DNA from: Bacteroidia bacterium
Lineage (GTDB): Bacteria; Bacteroidota; Bacteroidia; Bacteroidales; UBA932
NCBI GenBank assembly: GCA_021153285.1
Contig: JAGKTT010000002.1
Location: 46,069-110,068, forward strand
Length of the DNA: 64,000 nucleotides
Reading direction: 5' to 3'
Shown: piece after piece, positions 44,182 to 54,201 of the stretch
How positions within the stretch are numbered: the first letter of the stretch is position 1
How the letters are laid out: each line of letters opens with the position of its first letter
Program-made: the position numbers and the translations under genes
The notes under the pieces: generated by a model
Told to the model about the DNA's origin: nothing
Seen by the model: only the letters and a program-made list of their open reading frames with translations
Databases searched by the model: none

Positions 44182-46113
44182 TTACTCCACTACTGGAGAA
44201 GCCTTGCTTATTGCCTTGTTTGCTGCGATATAGAAAGAGCCGTCAGACATTCTTACCAGTCCGCCAAGATTGCTGAGACCACCTTCCTTAGATGCTGACA
44301 GAGACGGATTTCCGAGGAGAGTCTTCACAGCACCCTTGGTATAGTCTCCGCCTACACCTGGTACGAGCACTCTGAATGCCTTGGAGTTGATATCATTGAA
44401 GTAGATGTAACCGTCTGCCTCGTCGTAGAATATGCCTCCGATCTGACCGATTGTTGCAGAAAGAGGGTTACCCGGCTCGCCGTCAGTAAAATTCAGTGTA
44501 GTTCCTGAGTTGTTGGTATTAGTTCCATCATAATAATGAGGCTTCAGACCATTTCCGGCGATTACTGTTCCGTTTCCGCTCATATCCGCGAGAACAAGCA
44601 CGAGGTCATCAGCGCCTGAAACAATGAACTGCTCCTTGTTCTTTCCCCAAACGAAATGGTTAATCTGGATGTTGTTCTCCTCACCGTTGATTGTTGCCTT
44701 GACCTGGATTGTGGCAGCAACGTCAGTAGAGCCTGCATTCACCTTGAGGATACGGCTCTGGTCGCGGTCGCATACATAGATATTGTCCTGAGCATCAAGG
44801 ATGAGATTCATAAAGTTGATGCCCTTTGAATCATTGTACTTTGCAGGAGTGTTTGTACACTCGAATACTGACCAGGTATTGTCGGCAGCAGATACCTTAC
44901 CGATCATAAACTTGCCGTTCTTGCAAGCGGCATAGTAGTCACCGTTTGAAGCGAAAGCTCCGTGGTATGGATAGATATTCTGTGTTTTGCCAAGGGTCAA
45001 CACATCTGGTTCGATCACTGTTGTAACCTCTTTTGTAGTCGGATTGACCTTGCGGATAGCGTGTCCGGTGTTGTTTGAAATTGTTCCACCGATGGTAGTC
45101 ACCCACAACGAACCGTCAGAAGCCAAAGCCACGCCGCTGGTTGAGTTGAATCTTGCCTCAGAACCTACACCGTCCTTGTGCGAACCTGAGCCATATCCTC
45201 CGATATATCCGTCAGGATCGGTAAGATCAAGCTGATACTGAGGAACATAGTATACTGCGAACTCTGCTGCAGACTCTACAGGGAGGCAGCCCTTTACATA
45301 AACCTTGAGCTTGTAGTCGCCCTTGAGCTTAGCCGGAACGTATACAATAAGTACGCCATCCTCTGCGAGGCACTCAACCTCGACTTCGCCGTCCTTGCCT
45401 ACTAATACAGCCTTTACTTCGTCAGCCTCTGCAAGATTCTCTACAGGAACTGTGAAGTCAGTGCCTGCCTCATAGATGATGCCTGTGATTGCACCCATAG
45501 CGAGAGTCTTAGGGAACTCGTATGTGAACTGCTGGACTGTAGGGATCATCTCGTCACCTTTCTTGAGGATGACATTTGCCTGCTCGTCAAGAGTCTCAGG
45601 AACGACAACTACGATAGCCTCGTCGGTAATGCTCTTAATCTCGGCAACATCCTCATCGAAAAGAACTGTATAAACACTTGCGTCGTCACCGAAGTGCTTT
45701 CCTACGAGTGTAATCTCCGCACCCATCTGAGCCTTTGCAGGATTGAGTGAGTGGAGTTCTGCAGGATATACAGGCACCTCATAAGTGAAGTCGAAGCCTG
45801 TTGAAACCTTCTCGCCTACTGCAACGGTAACCGATACCTTGCCAGGCTCGTTCTCAGGAACGATCACAACGAGAGATGTTGCAGAAGCTGATGTCACAGT
45901 AGCCACAGCCTCGCCGAAAAGTACGACGTTGCCGTCCTTCTCAACTGAGAAGTTCTTTCCTGTGATTGTTGCAGCGATGCCTGCAAGACCGCTTGCAGGA
46001 GAGATCGCTGTGATCTGCGGAGTCGGCTGTTCAGGAGTCTTCTCCTCCTTGTTACAGCTGATGAAGATGGCCAGAACTGCCGCAATGGCCATAATGAAAA
46101 ACTTTTTGTTCAT
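44182..46113 (-). CDS. IPT/TIG and NHL-propeller lipoprotein, likely surface substrate-binding protein
   Basis: From the ATG at 46113 (an earlier GTG at 46161 adds 16 residues before the signal) the 643-residue product has a lipoprotein signal (AVLAIFISC). Two IPT/TIG Ig-like domains follow (about 33-115 and 118-200: ITAISPASGLAGIAATITGKNFS, LHSLNPAKAQMGAEITLVGKHF), then a third beta domain. The C-terminus is an NHL-type beta-propeller (about 325-640, DGVGSEARFNSTSGVALASDGSLWV, LILDAQDNIYVCD). Proteins with this layout are frequent in SusCD loci and act as surface binding proteins. No catalytic residues are recognised. Confidence 0.85.
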   Translation of the reverse strand: MNKKFFIMAIAAVLAIFISCNKEEKTPEQPTPQITAISPASGLAGIAATITGKNFSVEKDGNVVLFGEAVATVTSASATSLVVIVPENEPGKVSVTVAVGEKVSTGFDFTYEVPVYPAELHSLNPAKAQMGAEITLVGKHFGDDASVYTVLFDEDVAEIKSITDEAIVVVVPETLDEQANVILKKGDEMIPTVQQFTYEFPKTLAMGAITGIIYEAGTDFTVPVENLAEADEVKAVLVGKDGEVEVECLAEDGVLIVYVPAKLKGDYKLKVYVKGCLPVESAAEFAVYYVPQYQLDLTDPDGYIGGYGSGSHKDGVGSEARFNSTSGVALASDGSLWVTTIGGTISNNTGHAIRKVNPTTKEVTTVIEPDVLTLGKTQNIYPYHGAFASNGDYYAACKNGKFMIGKVSAADNTWSVFECTNTPAKYNDSKGINFMNLILDAQDNIYVCDRDQSRILKVNAGSTDVAATIQVKATINGEENNIQINHFVWGKNKEQFIVSGADDLVLVLADMSGNGTVIAGNGLKPHYYDGTNTNNSGTTLNFTDGEPGNPLSATIGQIGGIFYDEADGYIYFNDINSKAFRVLVPGVGGDYTKGAVKTLLGNPSLSASKEGGLSNLGGLVRMSDGSFYIAANKAISKASPVVE

Positions 46114-46148
46114 AATAGTTATTATTAGTTGGTTAATGTTGATGTTTA

Positions 46149-46183
46149 GATTTCTCGACACCCTTCGGCCACTCGAAATGACA
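46149..46183. repeat. Intergenic repeat-like element with GAAATGACA end
   Basis: GATTTCTCGACACCC to CACTCGAAATGACA; related to the element at 18509-18545 by its ends and TCGAC start. It lies between the IPT/NHL and DUF5689 genes, inside the operon. Confidence 0.4.
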
Positions 46184-46188
46184 GGCGG

Positions 46189-48606
46189 TTACTTGTTATA
46201 GCGGATGGCTATATAGTCGATCGAGCTCGCGTGCTTGTCGCCGTCCTCATCATCGGTGATGAAGGTGTCGGTGTAATCTCCACCGCTGCTGCAGAGGTCG
46301 TTGACCGGCATCAGACGGATATATACATTGTCCTTTCCGAGGAGTTCCGCAGGAAGGTCCATATTGATGGCCTTGTATCCCACAACTGACGAGAAGAGCG
46401 TGCCTGTCCACTGTGAAATGTCAGGAACTGTATACTCGCCTATCGGATGCCACTGGGCGTCCTTTGAAGGATCCATAGAGTCAACCTCAGACCATTCTGC
46501 CTTCCAGTAGCGCGGAGAGTGGAATCTCTGCGATGAGTTGAGCACTGATATCTGCATCGAGAGCTTGCTGCTGACGCCCTTTGTCGAGAAGTTCAGCATC
46601 CAGGCATATCCCCTGTTCTGGTCGAAATCCCACCATTTGAGGCTTCTGAACGCGCAGTAGCAGTCAGAAGAGCACCAGCCCTTTCCCGCTCCGCTGCCGG
46701 CGTTGGCCACGCGCATAGGGATCTCAGCATCAGCCATAGATGTCTCCGGGGCAAGCCACTGACGGGTGCCGTTGAACTCGCCCACCCACTCTGACATCTC
46801 GGGATTATAACGGTCCTTGTCCGAGTCCAGGACGATGCCAAGTCCGTTCACATTGCCGGTGTTGGCTCCGAACATAGTGCCTGCAAGACCGATAGGGCCA
46901 AGGTATGAGAAACATACTTCCGCAGACATATGCTGCTTATACACTTCCTCGGTATATTCCTTGGCTTCCGTGCCTGTATACTTCTTCTGGTAAGTGTGGG
47001 TAAACCATCCGTTATCTCCGTATGTAGGCCTCTGGACACCGTTCTCAATGTCAGGATTCCAGTAGCGGTATTCCACGAGAAGCTCCGAGAAGCTGTCCTT
47101 GAAGTCCATCTGCATCTGGTCATAGATGTCGCTCTTGGTCTGGTGACGGATCTGATATCTTCCTATGTTTCCGAGCTCAGGGTCTGTCTCCATATCTAGG
47201 AGGTCCATACCGTTCTTCCACTCAAAGCGCGAGAAACGCTCATGCACGATCACGCCAGAAATATTTCCCGATCCCTGAGGAACGCGGGTACCGTCGTTAC
47301 GATATGTGCAGACAGTATTTGTATACATATAGAAGCTGTCGCCGTTGATGTCGCGTACCAAAAGCGGGAACTTGGCGATACGGTCAGACTTTCCGGCAAT
47401 AGAATATCCTTCGTTGATAGGACAGATGGATCCCTTTCTAACAGGGAACTCGACATCCTTAAGAGTGACATAGGTGAAGATGTCATCATCAGTGAGCTCA
47501 TTGAAATGCTTCTGCTTCACGACAATCTCCGACTCGGCCGCCTTCACATTGGAAGCGACCATACTCTTCTTCACGCCCTTGATCTGGTAGTACTTGGCCG
47601 GATTGTCGAAGAGATAGATCTCCGTACCCTTGAGGAGCACCCGCACCTTGTTGAACTGCTTGAAGATATTGTCCTCTTCTGTCTCGGTGAGAAGGGAGAA
47701 ACCGTATTTTCCGTCAAGAGACTGCACATATACAGTCCTCTGTGAGACAGTATAGTCGATTGCGGAAGCACTGATCTGCTCGTTCTCGCCGGCATTTCCA
47801 CCCTCGGTGTTGCTGACTACAATACCCTCAAGAATATAGTCTTCGGTCACTTCTCCGCCGTTCGGATAAGTGCTTCTGATCTCGGCGAAAGACTTGAGCA
47901 CACCAAGGCCCTCGTTGGAGTTCTTCTGCATCACGATCAGCTCAAGCGCAACTTTGTCACCCCATCCGTCCACGAAAGAGAGGTTGAGGGATGCTGTACG
48001 GACCGAAACATCATCCGGGTTTGGATCTGTCCAGATGCTGAGCGTCCTGTCCTGGCCGTCGCCGGCCATAGAAACCTTTTCAGGGTCGAGCCATCCGACA
48101 TTCTCCGGATCGTTATAGTCGACGTTCACCTTGAAGTACTCGAACGGGATGTTAGTGGAAAGCGAAGCCTTTGACTCACCGCCGGCTCCCGGCACCACCA
48201 TAGAGGTATTGCCCATCGAAAGATTTGCCTCGATCTTACCCTTCTGCTTCACGTATACTGTGTCACGACGCTCGTCCACGTCACTGCACAGTGCGAATGA
48301 AGTCATTCTCTTGAACTCATCATTGCCGGTGGATGTCAGCGTCAGAGTGCCGTCACCGTTTCCCTTCATAGCGCTGAGAGTGAGCCAGCTGCTCTGATCA
48401 AGCATCTCTATATGATAGCTTCCGTTGGAATAGATCTCAAGTTCGTATTCTCCACCCTCGGCCTCGACGATGCAGACATTGTCTTCAAGCGGAGTTCCCA
48501 GCTCAACCAGCTTTACGTCCGCTGTCTCGTCAAGGCTGCAGGACAATGCGGTAAGGAAGACCACCGAAGCGGAAAACGCTCTAAATATATTTCTCTTCAT
48601 ATTCAT
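46189..48606 (-). CDS. DUF5689-domain lipoprotein
   Basis: This 805-residue lipoprotein (signal to LTALSC) has two BACON/Ig-like domains (about 30-130 and 130-235) and a DUF5689-like region (about 240-470, DYILEGIVVSNTEGGNAGENE, YYQIKGVKKSM, VPQGSGNISGVIVHERF). A C-terminal beta domain (about 490-805) ends SSIDYIAIRYNK and contains the Cys pair WCSSDCYC. Bacteroidota proteins of this type are secreted surface components of SusCD loci; the DUF5689 function is unknown. Together with the BACON lipoprotein just upstream it is probably part of the substrate-capture set. Confidence 0.85.
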   Translation of the reverse strand: MNMKRNIFRAFSASVVFLTALSCSLDETADVKLVELGTPLEDNVCIVEAEGGEYELEIYSNGSYHIEMLDQSSWLTLSAMKGNGDGTLTLTSTGNDEFKRMTSFALCSDVDERRDTVYVKQKGKIEANLSMGNTSMVVPGAGGESKASLSTNIPFEYFKVNVDYNDPENVGWLDPEKVSMAGDGQDRTLSIWTDPNPDDVSVRTASLNLSFVDGWGDKVALELIVMQKNSNEGLGVLKSFAEIRSTYPNGGEVTEDYILEGIVVSNTEGGNAGENEQISASAIDYTVSQRTVYVQSLDGKYGFSLLTETEEDNIFKQFNKVRVLLKGTEIYLFDNPAKYYQIKGVKKSMVASNVKAAESEIVVKQKHFNELTDDDIFTYVTLKDVEFPVRKGSICPINEGYSIAGKSDRIAKFPLLVRDINGDSFYMYTNTVCTYRNDGTRVPQGSGNISGVIVHERFSRFEWKNGMDLLDMETDPELGNIGRYQIRHQTKSDIYDQMQMDFKDSFSELLVEYRYWNPDIENGVQRPTYGDNGWFTHTYQKKYTGTEAKEYTEEVYKQHMSAEVCFSYLGPIGLAGTMFGANTGNVNGLGIVLDSDKDRYNPEMSEWVGEFNGTRQWLAPETSMADAEIPMRVANAGSGAGKGWCSSDCYCAFRSLKWWDFDQNRGYAWMLNFSTKGVSSKLSMQISVLNSSQRFHSPRYWKAEWSEVDSMDPSKDAQWHPIGEYTVPDISQWTGTLFSSVVGYKAINMDLPAELLGKDNVYIRLMPVNDLCSSGGDYTDTFITDDEDGDKHASSIDYIAIRYNK

Positions 48607-48611
48607 TCCTG

Positions 48612-49586
48612 TTATTTAGTTGACTGGATTACTGTAAACTTGGCGTTGATGATCTCGCCTGCGTCAGAGACGTATGTCAAGGTCAAATTCTGCTGACGTG
48701 GGCTGCCTGTCTTATTCTCGGTGAGTGTAAGGCTGAGACCTCCCGGAACCATATGGGCATCGGTGATCCAGCTCGGGTCCTGAATCGTAATGGTCATATT
48801 GTCCTGATAAGGCCAGATCGTATTTTCCAAAGTCTCGACAACAAGAGTCTGAGCATCAGGGCCATAAGAACCATATCCGAGAGCAGGGAGCTTGAATGCA
48901 GCCTTGCCTTCGCTCTGGGTAACGGTCACATACTTGTTGAATGTCATACCGGTAGGATTGGCAATGGTGATCCTGAGCTTGGCAGTCCTCTGAGCACCTG
49001 AAGCGTTGGCTGCCACACCGAAACGGAACTTGTCGTGTTCCGCCTCGAAAGATGTGATCCAGTGCGACGGATCTGCATCCTGGCCGTCGATAAGCACTGT
49101 CTCCTCTGTGCCGTCTTCCTTGCTGTACACTGCATATGCATACACGGCATCAGCACAATACAGAAGGTTTCCGACCGCATTGACCACGGCAGTACCTGCA
49201 GTATTGAAAAGAGGCACCTGAGTAACCTGAGGATCATATATAGGAGTACTTACCGGACCAGCCTGGGTCATCACGACAGTGTCGCGGAGCTCGTCCTTGG
49301 ACAGGACGATTCCCACTCTTCGCGCAATGCCGTAGTTGGCACTGTAGGTAAACACAAGGTCACTGTTTCCATATCCGGACACTTTGTTCAGACTTGCCCA
49401 GTCGACCGGCTCGGTGAACGTCGCCGTCCAGTCTCCGTCGGCATATACAAGGACGTGGGTCGAGCCGGCATCCTTGCTGAGGGAGATGTTGCGCTGTGCC
49501 ACTGAAAGCGGCAGATCCATCTTGTAAGGTTTGTCGCATGAAGCGAAAAGCGCAAGCGCAGTGATAAATATTGCAATTTTCTTCAT
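48612..49586 (-). CDS. BACON-domain lipoprotein of the SusCD operon
   Basis: This 324-residue lipoprotein (signal to LALFASC) has BACON-like domains: one at about 30-115 (ISLSKDAGSTHVLVYADGDWTATF, VDWASLNKVSGYGNSDLVFTYSANYG) and at least one further beta-sandwich ending VIQSTK. BACON domains act as spacers or glycan contacts. It sits 5 bases upstream of the DUF5689 gene and 11 bases after the SusD gene. Confidence 0.85.
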   Translation of the reverse strand: MKKIAIFITALALFASCDKPYKMDLPLSVAQRNISLSKDAGSTHVLVYADGDWTATFTEPVDWASLNKVSGYGNSDLVFTYSANYGIARRVGIVLSKDELRDTVVMTQAGPVSTPIYDPQVTQVPLFNTAGTAVVNAVGNLLYCADAVYAYAVYSKEDGTEETVLIDGQDADPSHWITSFEAEHDKFRFGVAANASGAQRTAKLRITIANPTGMTFNKYVTVTQSEGKAAFKLPALGYGSYGPDAQTLVVETLENTIWPYQDNMTITIQDPSWITDAHMVPGGLSLTLTENKTGSPRQQNLTLTYVSDAGEIINAKFTVIQSTK

Positions 49587-49597
49587 AAATCCTCCTT

Positions 49598-51094
49598 TTA
49601 CATACCGTACTGGGCATATTCATTATTGTCGAGGTTGTACTTCGAGTACACAACCTGGGTATCCGGAATAGGATAGAACCTGTGGCAAGGCTTCATATTA
49701 TTGACAAGTGAAGGATAGTCGCTGTAGTCCGTCACCGCATCATACCATATGCCCCAGCGTACGAGGTCATACTTGCGCTGGAACTCTCCGAAGAGTTCCC
49801 TTGCCCTCTCGTTGCGGATCTCCTCCCTCAGGCGGACCTGAGTGCGGAGGGTATATCCTGCAAGGCCTGCGCGAAGTCTTGTCATATCAAGATACTTCAC
49901 AGACTCTGAGAGCTGGTTGAGTTCGCACAGAGCCTCTGCCTTGAGAAGGAGTGCATCAGCATAGCGGAACACCTTGTAGTTGTTGTCGTCGTTGCCTTCC
50001 TTCATATTCGGACACCAGAACTTAGGACCCGGATAAGGACGCGTTGTAACCTTCTCGAATGCCTTTCCTTCCCACTCCCAGGCAACATTGTAGTAGTTCC
50101 TGAGGTCCTTTCCGCGACGAGGCATAAGACCCTGGCAGAAGTATACATTGGCATATGCCGGCTGCCAGGTCTTGGCTGTCGTGCCAAGTTCAGGAATCTG
50201 GACGCCGTCATAGATGTCATCCTTGTTTCTCACAGGAGTCGTCACGCAAGCCACATTGGACACATATGACAGACCGCCCTCAGTGTAAGTGTGCTGGATC
50301 TCGAAGATGGACTCAGGAGTGTTCTTGCAACGGAACTGAATGTCCTCGAGAGGATACTGATTGAGGTCACCGTAGATTTCCTCCAGTTTGTCGACAGCAT
50401 TAACGACCTCTTCCCAATCATTGTTCCAGGCAGCTAACTTCGCGATGAGCATCCACGCTGTTGCTGCGCCGAGGCGCTGTTCCTTGTTGTCGGATGTCCT
50501 TGTCTGTGACACCAGAGGAGCGATCTCCTTGAGGTCTGCGATCAGGTCTGCACGGCTCTGATCGGCATCCATACGCGGAAGCTCAGCCACCTTGAGAAGG
50601 GTCTCCGTGTCAGAGACGTCATACATATAGAAAGGTACATCTCCGAAGAAGCAGGTCAGATGCCAGTAATAAAGGGCTCTGAGCACCCTTGCCTCACACA
50701 GTAGCTGATTTCTTTCCGCATCTGAAAGCGCCGTACAGCCCTCAATGCCTGGAATAGCGAAATTACATCTCTGCACTCCGAGGTAGCACTGTTTCCACAC
50801 TGTAGTACCGAAGCGCGGCTTCACTGGGCTGATATCCAACTGCGCATCCAATGTACCTGAAGGACAATACATTATATCTGAAACACACTCCACAGCCAGG
50901 AAATACTGGTAAGTGTATATGCTCTTGAGCGGAATGTAGCAGCCGTTCACCACAGACTGGCACTCCGCAAAGTTGCGAAAGAAGTTATCCGGCGTCGAGA
51001 TGGACGAAGTGTCCTCCTCGAGCGAGCAGGATACCGCTCCCGAGAGCAGACCGGCCATAAAGACCGCACCGATTATCTTTTTGAATATGTTCAT
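49598..51094 (-). CDS. SusD/RagB-type surface lipoprotein
   Basis: This 498-residue SusD-family lipoprotein (lipobox GAVSC) caps the SusC channel and binds substrate. N-terminal helices (FFRNFAECQSVVNGCYIPLKSIY) and the SusD core are complete, including KVFRYADALLLKAEALCELNQ (about 385-405) and ERARELFGEFQRKYDLVRWG (about 440-460). Length is normal. It is the intact reference for the short SusD at 39755. It follows the SusC gene by 18 bases. Confidence 0.93.
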   Translation of the reverse strand: MNIFKKIIGAVFMAGLLSGAVSCSLEEDTSSISTPDNFFRNFAECQSVVNGCYIPLKSIYTYQYFLAVECVSDIMYCPSGTLDAQLDISPVKPRFGTTVWKQCYLGVQRCNFAIPGIEGCTALSDAERNQLLCEARVLRALYYWHLTCFFGDVPFYMYDVSDTETLLKVAELPRMDADQSRADLIADLKEIAPLVSQTRTSDNKEQRLGAATAWMLIAKLAAWNNDWEEVVNAVDKLEEIYGDLNQYPLEDIQFRCKNTPESIFEIQHTYTEGGLSYVSNVACVTTPVRNKDDIYDGVQIPELGTTAKTWQPAYANVYFCQGLMPRRGKDLRNYYNVAWEWEGKAFEKVTTRPYPGPKFWCPNMKEGNDDNNYKVFRYADALLLKAEALCELNQLSESVKYLDMTRLRAGLAGYTLRTQVRLREEIRNERARELFGEFQRKYDLVRWGIWYDAVTDYSDYPSLVNNMKPCHRFYPIPDTQVVYSKYNLDNNEYAQYGM

Positions 51095-51112
51095 AGCTCG
51101 ATTTCTTTTCTA

Positions 51113-54100
51113 TTAATACCTTACCTGGATGCTGAAAGTGAATGTCCTTGGCTTCGGATATGCTCCGAGGTCCACACGGCGGAGGGTAGAAGATGTTCCC
51201 TCGCTGGATACGTCAGGGTCAAATCCGTTGTAGTTCTTCCACAGGTAGAGGTTCTCTCCTGAAAGGGTAACAGTGACATCCTTGATGCCTCCCTTCCACT
51301 TCCTCGAAAGGTCAAGGGTGTAGCCGAGGCTGATGTTCTTGAGTCTGAGATATGAGGCATCGTGAATCATAAAGTCGCTCGGGAGGGCCACGTCTGTGTA
51401 GCCTGCGCGAGGGATGTTCGATTCAGGATTTCTCTCAGGGTGCCAGGAGTTCAGCATATAGCGGAACTGGTTGGTGTACATACCTCCGGACTGGTAGAAC
51501 TCTCCGTAGTTGTAGATCTTTCCGCCGAGAGAATACGCCAGATAGACACCAAGCTTGAAGTTCTTGTAGTAGAAAGTATTCTGCATACCTCCGTAAAGGA
51601 TAGGGTCCGCACTTCCCTGGTATACGAGGTCTTCCTGATTCAGGACGCCGTCGTGATTGATGTCATAGTACCTCGGCGTACCGTCAGCCCACTTCGTGCT
51701 TTCGCTCGCATAGGCCTTGGTCTGCTTGTTCCTTTCCCTCTCCTGATCCGACTTCCAGATGCCGCCGTACTTGAATCCCCAGAGCGAGTTGAGCGGATAG
51801 CCCTTCACATATCCATACATCATGTATTTGTTGTTTCCAGGACAGTCCATTGCAGACACAAAGTCTTCAGAGCCGATGTCAAGCACCTTCTGTGTGTTGT
51901 GCGATAAGGTCAGGGAAGTCGTCCACTGGAAGTCCCTCCTCTCGATATTGCGGGTTTCGATGGAAAGCTCGACACCCTTGTTGGAGATTGCTCCAAGGTT
52001 GCACATACGCTTGTCATATCCCGTCTGCTCGGCCACCTGCACCTGCAGGAGCAGGTCTGTGGTCTTCGACATATAGGCTTCTGCGGTGAGCGAAACTCTT
52101 CCTCCGAACATAGTCCAGTCGAGGGCGAGGTTATATGAGGCGGTCTTCTCCCAGGTAAGTCCAGGCTCTGCGAGACGGCTTCTGTAGAAGGATACCGGCT
52201 GTGAGCCATCGAAGAGATATCCTCCCGTAGTGCTGTCAAGCTTTGCCAGAGAGTAGTAAGCGCTGATGGCATCATTACCTGTCAGACCGGCGCTGAAGCG
52301 TAGCGAGAGGTCGTCGATCCAGCCGACGTTCGCCATAAACGGCTCGTTTGAGATGTTCCACCTCAACGCAGCCGAAGGGAAGAACGCCCATTTGTTGTTG
52401 GCCGCGAAGTTCGACGCACCGTCGAAACGGCCTGTCGCCGTGATGTAATAGCGTGACTTCCAGTTGTAGTCAGCACGGGCGAATCCCGACATCTTGGCCT
52501 TGCTGCTGTATGATGTTCCGGCGCTGTAGGTCTCCTTGTCGAGAACAGCGTTCATATTGTTCCACATCACCTCGTCATCCATATAGCCCTGTCCCTGGAG
52601 GGAGAAATTCTCGGCAGAATAACTATAGAGCGAGAATCCGAGCAGAGGCTGGAAAGTATGTCCGTTCTTCTCGAGCTTATACCTGACGGTTGTCTCGTTC
52701 GACATAGAATTCTCTGTATAATCTGCCCTGTAGGCCTGTCCGCCCTCGTTTTCTGTCTTTGCAGGGAGAGAACCAGGGAAATAACGGTAATGCTGTCTGA
52801 AGTAGAGATAATATGACAGGGTGCTGGTGATCACCAGATTTTCGACCGGAGTGATATCCACGCTGACTGCGTGATTCATAGAGTTTCTTTTGGTCTGGTT
52901 GGTGTTCAGGTCGATCATAGCACGTGGAGTGTTGATCTTCTGTCCAAGGTTATAGAGAGGGTTCTCGGAATCGGTCACCTTGAGGAGCGGAGACAGGTAC
53001 TGAGCTCCGTTCCACCAGCTTGTACCACCGATTGTCGCCTTGTTCTCATCGGTATGACGCCAGGTGTATGATCCGTTGTATGAAGCCTTGAGCCAAGGGA
53101 AGATCTGTCTGTCACCCTTGATACGGCCGGAGAAACGTCTTTGGCCGCTGCCATCGATGATACCGTCTGTGTCGTTGTATGCCATAGATGCATAGAACGA
53201 GCCGTGCTCGTTACCTCCTGTCAGAGAGAGCGAATAGTTGTGCGAAAATGCGTTCCTGGTGATGTTTCCGATCCAGTCGGTGCCTTCTCCGTAGCTGAAC
53301 GGATCCGCATAGACAGAGCCAGAAAGCGGAGTGTTCTCATTCACGTTCGCGTGACTCTTGTCGTCTCCGAAATATGCATAGTCGTTACGATACTGCACGA
53401 ACTCGGAAGCGTTCATTATATCGAGCGACTTAGGCAACTGTGAAAGGCTGAAATCCGCCTTGAAGGAAATATTGACCTTTCCATCTGTCTTGGAGCCCTT
53501 CTTTGTAGTAATGATGATGACACCGTTGGCACCACGCGATCCGTAGATCGCTGTCGAAGATGCATCCTTGAGGACAGAGATACTGGCGATATCGTCAGAT
53601 GATATGTCGTTCAGGTCATGGATAGCATCCATAATGCCGTCCACGATGAACAGAGGCTCATTGGATGCGGAAATGGACCTTGTACCACGGATACGGATTG
53701 TGGTGGTCGAGCCCGGAGCACCGTCAGTGGACATAAAGTCGGCACCGGCAATACGTCCCTGGAGGGCGTTGTCGATCGAGAGCACAGGGGCATCCTTGAT
53801 GTCGCCCATCTTGACATTGGCCACCGATCCGGTAAGGTCGGACTTCTTTGCCGCACCATAGGCGATGACCACGACGTCCTCAAGGAGATTCTGGTCCTCT
53901 GTAAGAGTTAAGTCTATGACAGCGCGCTGGCCTACGATCTCCGTTGCCGGAGTGAATCCCATATATTCAGCCTTGAGCACATCAGTAGGCTTCGCTGTGA
54001 TGACATAGGCTCCGTCAATGTCAGTTATGGAGCCTGTCGTAGTGCCTTCGATCGTCACATAGGCACCGATGAGCGGCTCACCGGCCGAGTCGTATACGTG

Positions 54101-54193
54101 ACCTTTCACCTGTGACTGTGCGGATGCACAGATGCAGGAAAGGGCAAAGGCAAGGACTGCCAGCCATTTCATTTGCAAATTATGTTTCATCAT
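51113..54193 (-). CDS. SusC/RagA-type TonB-dependent transporter
   Basis: This 1026-residue outer-membrane transporter has a Sec signal (to ICASAQ), a CarboxypepD-regulatory-like domain (about 30-110: VKGHVYDSAGEPLIGAYVTIEG), a TonB-box segment (LEDVVVIAYGAAKKSDLTGS) and a plug (LQGRIAGADFMSTDGAPGSTTTIRIRGTRSI, ILKDASSTAIYGSRGANGVIIITTKKG-like). A full barrel ends TFSIQVRY. There is no STN domain, so unlike the plus-strand SusC it should not signal to a FecR by itself. It pairs with the SusD downstream to import the substrate captured by the operon's lipoproteins. Confidence 0.95.
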   Translation of the reverse strand: MMKHNLQMKWLAVLAFALSCICASAQSQVKGHVYDSAGEPLIGAYVTIEGTTTGSITDIDGAYVITAKPTDVLKAEYMGFTPATEIVGQRAVIDLTLTEDQNLLEDVVVIAYGAAKKSDLTGSVANVKMGDIKDAPVLSIDNALQGRIAGADFMSTDGAPGSTTTIRIRGTRSISASNEPLFIVDGIMDAIHDLNDISSDDIASISVLKDASSTAIYGSRGANGVIIITTKKGSKTDGKVNISFKADFSLSQLPKSLDIMNASEFVQYRNDYAYFGDDKSHANVNENTPLSGSVYADPFSYGEGTDWIGNITRNAFSHNYSLSLTGGNEHGSFYASMAYNDTDGIIDGSGQRRFSGRIKGDRQIFPWLKASYNGSYTWRHTDENKATIGGTSWWNGAQYLSPLLKVTDSENPLYNLGQKINTPRAMIDLNTNQTKRNSMNHAVSVDITPVENLVITSTLSYYLYFRQHYRYFPGSLPAKTENEGGQAYRADYTENSMSNETTVRYKLEKNGHTFQPLLGFSLYSYSAENFSLQGQGYMDDEVMWNNMNAVLDKETYSAGTSYSSKAKMSGFARADYNWKSRYYITATGRFDGASNFAANNKWAFFPSAALRWNISNEPFMANVGWIDDLSLRFSAGLTGNDAISAYYSLAKLDSTTGGYLFDGSQPVSFYRSRLAEPGLTWEKTASYNLALDWTMFGGRVSLTAEAYMSKTTDLLLQVQVAEQTGYDKRMCNLGAISNKGVELSIETRNIERRDFQWTTSLTLSHNTQKVLDIGSEDFVSAMDCPGNNKYMMYGYVKGYPLNSLWGFKYGGIWKSDQERERNKQTKAYASESTKWADGTPRYYDINHDGVLNQEDLVYQGSADPILYGGMQNTFYYKNFKLGVYLAYSLGGKIYNYGEFYQSGGMYTNQFRYMLNSWHPERNPESNIPRAGYTDVALPSDFMIHDASYLRLKNISLGYTLDLSRKWKGGIKDVTVTLSGENLYLWKNYNGFDPDVSSEGTSSTLRRVDLGAYPKPRTFTFSIQVRY

Positions 54194-54201
54194 TAGGTGT
54201 T

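Noticed and set aside
46114..46161. GTG start extending the IPT/NHL lipoprotein
   Set aside because: The signal peptide begins at the ATG at 46113, and the extension overlaps the repeat-like element.
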